From Mucilaginibacter yixingensis (GTDB taxonomy: Bacteria > Bacteroidota > Bacteroidia > Sphingobacteriales > Sphingobacteriaceae), in the NCBI RefSeq assembly GCF_041080815.1, contig NZ_CP160205.1, forward strand, positions 5,022,001-5,086,000: a stretch of DNA of 64,000 nt, given 5' to 3'. Under the pieces are notes generated by a model, which ran no database searches, was not told the origin of the DNA, and saw only the letters and a list, made by a program, of their open reading frames with translations. The position numbers and the translations under genes are program-made. How positions within the stretch are numbered: the stretch's first letter is position 1; each line of letters opens with the position of its first letter. Below are positions 48,841-55,027 of the stretch, one piece after another.

Positions 48841-49425
48841 ATGAACGAAACTACCGAAATCATTAACGAAATACTGCAGTTGGTTGGTTTAGACGCCACC
48901 TATCGCACTGAAAGCCTTACTCTGCTGGAAAAAGGCGAATCGCGCTACGTACGCGACTTTAAGCTGAACTTTACCAGTGTACTGACATCAGAACATCTGA
49001 GCGCAAAAGAATGCGGCCTGACGGCTCTTAGCGTGGCTGTGAACAACAATAACCTGCCGCTCACTCAATATTTTACCCGCTACGCCGAAGAACAAGGTGC
49101 TACAGCCGCAGAAGTAGCTGAGTCTGTAGGCTGTGCCTCATTGCTGGCAGCTAACAACGTGTTCTACCGTTTCCGTCATTTTACGCAGAAAGAGAAATAC
49201 GGCCAGATCCCGGCCCGTATCCGCATGCAACTGATGATGAAGCCTGTAACCGGCAAAGAGTTTTTTGAATTGCTGAGCCTCGCTATCTCAGCAGTAAACG
49301 GTTGTGAGATGTGTGTAAATGCTCATGAAGACTCACTGATCAAATTAGGCACAACAGAAGAGCGTATTTTTGACGCCGTACGCATTGCCTCGCTGGTAAC
49401 AGCAGCCGGTAAGGTGATTTACTAA
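48841..49425 (+). CDS. ahpD: AhpD-like alkylhydroperoxidase / carboxymuconolactone decarboxylase family protein
   Basis: The 194-residue protein has the AhpD active site: C155-E-M-C158 with H162 (NGCEMCVNAHE) and E143 twelve residues upstream, the same spacing as in mycobacterial AhpD. AhpD reduces AhpC through a bound lipoyl group, taking electrons from dihydrolipoamide. The gene follows the AhpC-like peroxiredoxin, so the two should act together. A terminator and a family G element lie between them, so the transcript is probably separate. The Shine-Dalgarno AGGAGAGG is part of the repeat. Confidence 0.93.
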   Translation: MNETTEIINEILQLVGLDATYRTESLTLLEKGESRYVRDFKLNFTSVLTSEHLSAKECGLTALSVAVNNNNLPLTQYFTRYAEEQGATAAEVAESVGCASLLAANNVFYRFRHFTQKEKYGQIPARIRMQLMMKPVTGKEFFELLSLAISAVNGCEMCVNAHEDSLIKLGTTEERIFDAVRIASLVTAAGKVIY

Positions 49426-49468
49426 GTGGCAAGGTGGCAAGCGTTGAAACTGCTAACAAAGCCACTAT

Positions 49469-49584
49469 GTCATTTCGACCAACGGGAGAAATCTTAGACG
49501 ATTGCCATGTCTATTTGCAAGGCATGGGGGCTAAGATTTTTTCACTTCGTTCAAGAGAGAAGTTCTCCCGTTGGTCGAAATGAC
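49469..49584. repeat. Inverted-repeat element, family C (copy 2)
   Basis: The arms GTCATTTCGACCAACGGGAG and CTCCCGTTGGTCGAAATGAC are perfect inverted complements. The inner AGAAATCTTAGAC is shared with the copy at 7979-8126. Confidence 0.9.
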
Positions 49585-49679
49585 AAATAATAAAAGATAC
49601 GCCGCCCCGCGCCAACCGCTCCTTGTTCCCTCATACAAAAAATCACCCCAATAATTTTTAGATATTAATTAAATTTTTT

Positions 49680-49821
49680 TATTTTAGTGGTATGATTAAA
49701 TACACTTCCCGGATATACGCTTTTATCCGATAGTGTTAAGAATATATATACCGGGGGGGGAAAGATTTAATTGTTGATTTTTGGGAAAGAGCCGTTTCGC
49801 TTCCGCGGAACGGCTTTTTTT
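49680..49821 (+). ncRNA. Candidate small RNA gene ending in an orphan terminator
   Basis: No protein-sized frame covers this stretch and no gene precedes it on this strand within 250 bases. It contains a small hairpin (CGGAT / ATCCG, about 49709-49731), a run of eight G (49753-49760), and ends in a strong terminator (GCCGTT / AACGGC with seven T). A tiny frame of 13 codons (49692-49733) lies in it but has no supporting sign. An expressed small RNA would explain the isolated terminator. Its family cannot be named. Confidence 0.35.
49790..49821 (+). terminator. Orphan intrinsic terminator
   Basis: The stem GCCGTT...AACGGC, with inner CGC / GCG pairs, is followed by seven T. The nearest upstream plus-strand gene (ahpD-like) ends 365 bases earlier, with a family C element in between. 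Confidence 0.85.
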
Positions 49822-49839
49822 GTGGAAGCCTCTCGTCTT

Positions 49840-49880
49840 GAACCAGGATTTCTTGGATTAATAGGATTTTCAGGATTCAG
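49840..49880 (+). repeat. Short dispersed repeat, family H (copy 4)
   Basis: GAACCAGGATTTCTTGGATTA then GGATTTTCAGGATT. Matches 42304-42348. Confidence 0.8.
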
Positions 49881-49891
49881 ATCATTCTATT

Positions 49892-49947
49892 GCAGTCGCT
49901 CGCGTCTTCGCGAGTGACGACTATCTCGCGGCCTCTGGCCGCCGTCA
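49892..49947 (+). repeat. Double-hairpin repeat, family E (best copy)
   Basis: This copy has both hairpins intact: CTCGCG-TCT-TCGCGAG (with one extra T) and GCGGCC-TCT-GGCCGC, joined by TGACGACTATCT, ending CGTCA. It is the best reference for the family. Confidence 0.9.
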
Positions 49948-49972
49948 CTCTTATTCGGTCATATAGCCAGCC

Positions 49973-49999
49973 TTACGAAGTTTTTAAAACTTCGTAAGG
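49973..49999. repeat. Short palindromic repeat, family J (copy 2)
   Basis: CTTACGAAGTTTTTAAAAC continuing to TTCGTAAG is a near-perfect palindrome. Confidence 0.65.
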
Positions 50000-50025
50000 C
50001 TTCGCACTAAATCGAATGCGTATAG

Positions 50026-50113
50026 GTCATCCTGGACTTGTTTCGGGATCCTACCAGCCAGGTATCGCCCGGTTAATTTTGCAAATGGGGTGCCGAAACA
50101 AGTTCGGCATGAC
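50026..50113. repeat. Inverted-repeat element, family A (copy 3)
   Basis: The arms GTCATCCTGGACTTGTTTCG and CCGAAACAAGTTCGGCATGAC are inverted complements. Confidence 0.85.
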
Positions 50114-50138
50114 CAGAAGATAAAAAATAGAATAAACA

Positions 50139-50169
50139 AAAAGCCGATCCTGTTCAAGGATCGGCTTTT
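50139..50169 (-). terminator. Intrinsic terminator of the emrAB-type efflux operon
   Basis: The stem AAAAGCCGATCC / GGATCGGCTTTT with loop TGTTCAA lies 44 bases after the efflux pump stop on the minus strand. Confidence 0.92.
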
Positions 50170-50180
50170 CTTTTCTATAT

Positions 50181-50209
50181 CCCTCCCCTTTGGGGAGGTT
50201 AGGAGGGGT
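50181..50209. repeat. Family G repeat (copy 6)
   Basis: CCCTCCCCTTTGGGGAGG plus the third arm TTAGGAGGGG. It lies between the emrB-like stop and the operon terminator. Confidence 0.8.
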
Positions 50210-50212
50210 AAA

Positions 50213-51754
50213 TTAGTGCGCGTCGGCCACTGCCTTCAGCTTTTTAAACGGCTGGAGGTATAACAGTGGGATTGAACACAGCATCACCATGCCCGATAGC
50301 CAGTAAGCGTCATCATAGGTAAGTAGCAGGGTCTGGCGTGTAATTACACCTTCTATAGCGCGGTAGGCCATAGCGGTGGCATCTGTCAACGATTTGCCTT
50401 TGGCCAGAAACGCATGGGTGTAAGCGTTCAGGCGGTCGACAAACGGCGTGTTATACGGGTTAATGTTGCTCAGCAGGTTACTGCGGTGAAAGCCCTGACG
50501 GTTATGGATCACTGTTGTTAAAATAGCGATACCGAATGAACCGCCCAACTGACGCATCATGTTGTTCAGACCAGAACCCTGACCCAGTTCGGGGCCTTTC
50601 AGATCGGCCATGGCCAATGTGGTTAACGGAACGAACAATAGTGCCATCCCCACGCCACGTACCAGCAATGGTACCAGCACGTCTTTCTCGCCGGTAGCCA
50701 GGGTAGAGTGACTCAGCATATTGGTAAACACAAAGAACAGGAACATACCGCCGGTAGCCATAAACTGCGCCGGGATGCCTTTGTTGAGCATTTTACCAAT
50801 AAATGGCATCATTACAATGGTACACAAACCACCGGGAAATAGCAGTTCGCCCGTTTGCTGTGCGTTAAAGCCCAGCAGGTTCTGACAGAAGATAGGGAAC
50901 ACAAACACCGATCCGTATAAACCAAAGCCCAGTACAAACGAGGTGAACATTCCCACGGCAAAACTTCGGTGCCGCATAATGCTGAAGTTTACCACCGGGT
51001 GACTGGTGCTTAGCTCTCTCCAAATGAATAGGATGAAGCCCAGCACCGCGGTAATGGTTAACACCAGGATGTAGGTTTTTGCAAACCAATCTTCACTTTC
51101 GCCTTTTTCTAATACGGTTTGCAAACTGCCTACCGCAACAGCCAGCAGGATGATACCCCACCAGTCAACCGGTTTCTTGGTGTCCTTGGGCGTCTCCCGC
51201 ACATAGGTTATGGTAAAAAATGCAGCCAGCGCCCCTACGGGGATGTTTACATAAAATATCCACGGCCATGAGAAGTTCTCTACAATCCAGCCGCCAATGG
51301 TTGGGCCCACGGTTGGTCCAACTACCGCACCCAGACCGAATAAGGCTGTAGCCGTACCGATCTGTTCACGAGGCCAGGTTTCCAGCAGGATGGCCTGCGC
51401 GGTAGAGATTAAGCCACCGCCTGCAAAGCCCTGCAGTACGCGGAACAGTACTAACTCGCCCATGGTATGTGCGTTACCACACAAAAAGGATACGATGGTG
51501 AAAACTACAATAGATGCGAGGAAATAATTTTTTCGCCCGAAGCGGCCCCCCAGCCAGCCCGACATGGGCAGTATGATTACGTTGGCCACTGCATAACCGG
51601 TTACAACCCAGGCCACATCCTCAAGCGTGGCGCCCAGATTGCCCTGTATATGGGGCAACGCTACGTTTACAATGGTGGTATCAATCAGCTCCAGCAGTGA
51701 TGCGGTGATTACTGTGATGGTGATGATCCACTTTTTAAAGCCGGTTTCAGCCAT
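50213..51754 (-). CDS. emrB: DHA2-family multidrug efflux MFS transporter (EmrB/QacA type)
   Basis: The 513-residue protein has about fourteen transmembrane helices and the DHA2 signatures: LIDTTIVNVALPHIQG in helix 1 (the acidic D of this family), GWLGGRFGRKNYF in the first loop, and GPTVGPTIGGWIVEN (motif C) in helix 5. It exports drugs or other hydrophobic compounds with proton exchange at the inner membrane. It is the last gene of a tetR-tolC-emrA-emrB operon; EmrA and TolC would form the tripartite path across the envelope. It starts 5 bases after the EmrA stop. Confidence 0.94.
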   Translation of the reverse strand: MAETGFKKWIITITVITASLLELIDTTIVNVALPHIQGNLGATLEDVAWVVTGYAVANVIILPMSGWLGGRFGRKNYFLASIVVFTIVSFLCGNAHTMGELVLFRVLQGFAGGGLISTAQAILLETWPREQIGTATALFGLGAVVGPTVGPTIGGWIVENFSWPWIFYVNIPVGALAAFFTITYVRETPKDTKKPVDWWGIILLAVAVGSLQTVLEKGESEDWFAKTYILVLTITAVLGFILFIWRELSTSHPVVNFSIMRHRSFAVGMFTSFVLGFGLYGSVFVFPIFCQNLLGFNAQQTGELLFPGGLCTIVMMPFIGKMLNKGIPAQFMATGGMFLFFVFTNMLSHSTLATGEKDVLVPLLVRGVGMALLFVPLTTLAMADLKGPELGQGSGLNNMMRQLGGSFGIAILTTVIHNRQGFHRSNLLSNINPYNTPFVDRLNAYTHAFLAKGKSLTDATAMAYRAIEGVITRQTLLLTYDDAYWLSGMVMLCSIPLLYLQPFKKLKAVADAH

Positions 51755-51759
51755 GATTT

Positions 51760-52821
51760 TTAGTCTTTAGTGATAACAGAAACGTTAACGCTCATACCCG
51801 GACGCAGTTTAGCCAGGGTTTCTTTATCGGCGTTAATCTTAATTTTTACTGGTACACGTTGTACTACCTTCACAAAGTTACCAGTAGCATTGTCTGGTGG
51901 CAGTAAAGAGAATTTAGCACCTGTAGCAGGCGAGAAATTGTAAACTGTTCCCTCAACCTTCAGGTCTGGGTAAGCATCAACCTCAATATTAACTTTCTGG
52001 CCGTTGCGCAGTTTATCCAGCTGGGTTTCTTTAAAGTTGGCGGTAACGTAAATGCTGTTATCGTTAACAATAGAGAACAGGGTTTGGCCCGCCTGTACCA
52101 GCTGGCCCAGTTGTACGTTCTTTTTAGAAGTGATACCGCTTGATGGCGCTTTAACATCGGTATAGCTCAGTTGCAGTTTGGCGTAGTCTACATCAACCTG
52201 ACGTTGCGTAACGCCAGAGTTGGTTACGGTTAACTGGTTGCGGGTAGTGCCAATTTGTTGTTGAGCAGCTTTGTACTGATCTAAAGATGCGTTGTAAGTA
52301 GCCTGTGCCACATCACGATCGGCTTTAGCCTGATCAAACTGTTGCTGGGTTACAGAGCCGTCTTTTACCAGGTTCGCGTAACGTGCAAAGTCTTTCTGTG
52401 CTTTTTCCAAACGTGCTTTGGCTGATTCTGCCTGTGAACGCGCGCTGGCAGAGTTAGCAGCGGTAGCAAAAATTTGCGATTCATTAACACCAATGCCTGC
52501 GCTGGCGCCTTTCTGTGCAGCTTGTGCCTGCTCCAGTTTTACTTTGTAATCGCGGTCGTCAATTTTAACCAGCAGCTGGCCTGCGCTTACATGTTGGTTT
52601 TCTTCAAAGTTGATGCTATCAACATAACCGCCTACACGGGCTACAACCGGGCTGATATCGCCATCAATCTGTGCGTCATCAGTATCCTCGTGTTTGCCGT
52701 AATAGATATATTCTTTTATCCCGAATATGATACCTCCAAGCAGTACAATGCCTAATATGATCGGGATCACCTTGTTGGGCTTTTTAGGTGCGTCCTGCGG
52801 AGTAGTTTGTTCTGTTGCCAT
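51760..52821 (-). CDS. emrA: HlyD-family membrane-fusion protein (EmrA type)
   Basis: The 353-residue adaptor has one N-terminal transmembrane helix (residues about 20-37), then a lipoyl-type barrel (VGGYVDSINFEENQHVSAGQLLV) broken by an alpha-helical hairpin from about residues 95-190 rich in Ala, Gln and Lys, and a C-terminal beta-barrel domain. The DTDDAQIDGDI segment is typical of EmrA and its relatives. It connects the inner-membrane transporter with the TolC-like channel. It lies 14 bases downstream of the tolC-like gene and 5 upstream of emrB. Confidence 0.94.
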   Translation of the reverse strand: MATEQTTPQDAPKKPNKVIPIILGIVLLGGIIFGIKEYIYYGKHEDTDDAQIDGDISPVVARVGGYVDSINFEENQHVSAGQLLVKIDDRDYKVKLEQAQAAQKGASAGIGVNESQIFATAANSASARSQAESAKARLEKAQKDFARYANLVKDGSVTQQQFDQAKADRDVAQATYNASLDQYKAAQQQIGTTRNQLTVTNSGVTQRQVDVDYAKLQLSYTDVKAPSSGITSKKNVQLGQLVQAGQTLFSIVNDNSIYVTANFKETQLDKLRNGQKVNIEVDAYPDLKVEGTVYNFSPATGAKFSLLPPDNATGNFVKVVQRVPVKIKINADKETLAKLRPGMSVNVSVITKD

Positions 52822-52835
52822 GTTTGTAAGTGTTA

Positions 52836-54200
52836 TTATTTAGTAAGTTTTCCGGTTGATTTTAATAAATTATAGTAAGCTAAACCTGCATCGGCTTTGG
52901 CCAGTTCCAGGTTTATTTGTGCCTGGTAAAGCAGGGTTTCTGCATCGGCACGATCAGTAGCGCTGGCTACGTTGCTTTGGTATTTAGATTGCAGGATCTT
53001 GTTGTTTTCGCCCGCTTGTGCGATAGATGTCTGCAGTAATTTTATTTTGTCGATAGCGGTGGTGTAAGACAGATAATCGCGATTCACCTCGTTCTTGATG
53101 TTATCGGTAATGATGCCTTTGCTGATCACCGACTGATCGCGCTGTACCTTAGCTTCGGCCACTTTGTTTTTGTTTAACCACAGGCCATCAAATTTCCAGG
53201 CGAAGGTTAAGCCAGCTGTAAGCGGGGTAATAAATTTGCCGCTCTGCGGGATTGGGTTAGCCGATACATCTACATAGTAACCACCAACGCTGGCAGCCAA
53301 AGTAGGCGACAGATTAGCCTGTACCGATTTAATGTTCACCTCGGCAGCCTGGGTACGCAGATCGCTTTGTTTAACCTCCTGGCGGTTAGCCATAGCGGTA
53401 TCAATATAGCTGGCCAGCGGACCAAGTGTCTGATCATTAGGGCTCAGCTGATCGATATTCAGACGGACGCCTTCAGGCAAACCCAGCAGAATATTGAGGT
53501 TAAAGTTGATTACCTTACGGTTGCTTTCCAGGTCGATGCCATTCAGCTCAATGTTGGCGCGTTGCAATTGGAAACGCAACACATCGTTCTTAGTAACCAG
53601 GCCCTGGTCAAAGAAACGTTGCGATTGTTTGATCTGTGCGTCTACCGTTTTTAGGTTTTCGTCAATTACCTTCTGGCTTTGCAGTACTTTGTAAAGGCCA
53701 TAGTAAGCGTTCACAATATCATAAGTGATCTGCTCTTTGTCTTTATCTGCATCCAGTTTGGCAACCTGTACCAGCAGGTCTGTGCTTTGACGGGCATACT
53801 TAAGGCGGTTGCCGGCAAATATGGTTTCGCTTAATGAAGCAATACCCAGGTAAGCATCAGCATGAGTTGGCAGGTGGATCGGATCGCCGGCGCCCAGCTC
53901 AAGCGTATTGGCTGGTATCTGTGCGCGATTGTAGGCAAAACTGGCGCTGCCGGTGGGCAGGGCTTTATCTTTGGCCTGGTTAAACTCAGACACGGCCTGA
54001 TCAATTTTAGCCTGTGACAGTTTTAAGGTTTTGCTGTTCTCTTGTCCCAGCTTAATGGCCTCATCCAGGGAGAGGGTGCGGTCTTGAGCGGCAGCGGTGT
54101 TTAACAAACCACCTGTTAGCAACACTGCGGCCAGGCCGGGCAGCAGCGCTTTAAACAAGCGGCGTTTTTGCAGGTTATTAGTTGTTGTATCCATTTTCAT
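52836..54200 (-). CDS. TolC-family outer-membrane efflux channel
   Basis: The 454-residue protein has a Sec signal (ending NTAAAQ, residue about 39) and two OEP repeats of coiled-coil helices and short beta segments, with the typical LSLDEAIKLGQENSKTLKLS start and QINLELAKADAGLAYYNLL end. It forms the trimeric exit duct for the pump encoded downstream. A second ATG two codons downstream of 54200 is an alternative start. Its start overlaps the end of the tetR gene by about 20 bases, so the regulator and pump genes are one operon. Confidence 0.93.
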   Translation of the reverse strand: MKMDTTTNNLQKRRLFKALLPGLAAVLLTGGLLNTAAAQDRTLSLDEAIKLGQENSKTLKLSQAKIDQAVSEFNQAKDKALPTGSASFAYNRAQIPANTLELGAGDPIHLPTHADAYLGIASLSETIFAGNRLKYARQSTDLLVQVAKLDADKDKEQITYDIVNAYYGLYKVLQSQKVIDENLKTVDAQIKQSQRFFDQGLVTKNDVLRFQLQRANIELNGIDLESNRKVINFNLNILLGLPEGVRLNIDQLSPNDQTLGPLASYIDTAMANRQEVKQSDLRTQAAEVNIKSVQANLSPTLAASVGGYYVDVSANPIPQSGKFITPLTAGLTFAWKFDGLWLNKNKVAEAKVQRDQSVISKGIITDNIKNEVNRDYLSYTTAIDKIKLLQTSIAQAGENNKILQSKYQSNVASATDRADAETLLYQAQINLELAKADAGLAYYNLLKSTGKLTK

Positions 54201-54825
54201 TCAATAAGTAGCATTTTAAAAGATTTTTCATATAGGCGCTTACCCGGGGTTTGAACTTCTCGTCAAGTACATCATCATTAGTAAGATCATAGCCCATTAC
54301 GCTTGAAGACAGTAGCGGCGTGTTGATGATGAAGTTTTTGGTGCCGTACAGTGTGGCAATTACCATCTGCACATCCACATCTTTTTTAAACTCGCCTTTG
54401 TTGATGCCCTCTTGTATAATTCGGATCAGCTCGGTAATGTTTTTCATCAGGATGTCGCGCAAATTGTCAGACAGATCGCTGCGTCGGTTCATGCCCAGCT
54501 CCTGGTACAGTAGCTTTTGGAAACAGTTGTTTACAAATATCTTTCCGGCATAAATGTCAATGTACTGTTCCATCTTGGTCCACTGCGAGGTGTTCTCGTC
54601 ATTGCTGATGTTGGCCAGCATATCCCGAAAACTGCTGATCTTGCGGTCAAACACCGCCAGAAACAAGCCCTCTTTAGAGCCGAAATAGTAATTGAGCATA
54701 GCCATGTTCACACCGGCCTCGCCAGATATGAGGCGCGTAGAGGCGCCATCGTAACCCAAATCTGAAAAGATGCGCTCGGCAACATCCAGAATGTGTTCTT
54801 TTTTATCAATCTTATCCTTCTCCAT
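54178..54825 (-). CDS. TetR-family transcriptional regulator of the efflux operon
   Basis: The 215-residue protein has an N-terminal TetR helix-turn-helix (AERIFSDLGYDGASTRLISGEAGVNMAMLNYYFGSKEGLF, abbreviated as the region around residues 12-50) and a helical ligand domain. It is the first gene of the efflux operon and should repress its own transcription until a pump substrate binds. Two near-identical palindromes upstream (54845-54862 and 54919-54936) are good operator candidates. Which drug acts as inducer is unknown. Confidence 0.93.
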   Translation of the reverse strand: MEKDKIDKKEHILDVAERIFSDLGYDGASTRLISGEAGVNMAMLNYYFGSKEGLFLAVFDRKISSFRDMLANISNDENTSQWTKMEQYIDIYAGKIFVNNCFQKLLYQELGMNRRSDLSDNLRDILMKNITELIRIIQEGINKGEFKKDVDVQMVIATLYGTKNFIINTPLLSSSVMGYDLTNDDVLDEKFKPRVSAYMKNLLKCYLLNENGYNN

Positions 54826-54844
54826 AATATTAACGACACAAAAT

Positions 54845-54862
54845 TAATCAAACGATTGATTG
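54845..54862. promoter_or_regulatory. TetR operator candidate 1
   Basis: AATCAAACGATTGATT is a 16-bp palindrome with one mismatch pair, about 20 bases upstream of the tetR start. It shares AATCAAnCGATTrATT with operator candidate 2. Confidence 0.65.
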
Positions 54863-54918
54863 AGTGTATCATCTGTTTGTCACGTTAAGTTAATGGCCTG
54901 ATTTTCAATGTATATTTT

Positions 54919-54936
54919 TTAATCAATCGATTAATT
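54919..54936. promoter_or_regulatory. TetR operator candidate 2
   Basis: TAATCAATCGATTAATTA is an 18-bp palindrome with one mismatch pair. It lies in the same divergent region, 74 bases from candidate 1, and could serve both the efflux operon and the divergent PIG-L gene. Confidence 0.6.
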
Positions 54937-55027
54937 ATCTATATAATTGCTGACGATTATATTTGTTTTTAATTTTAAATTTTTCTGATTTTTGTTCATT
55001 ATCATTGCCAACATACGTCTGTTCCTG

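Noticed and set aside
49692..49733. Thirteen-codon frame in the candidate small RNA region
   Set aside because: Too short, no ribosome site and no sign of conservation available; a chance frame is as likely.
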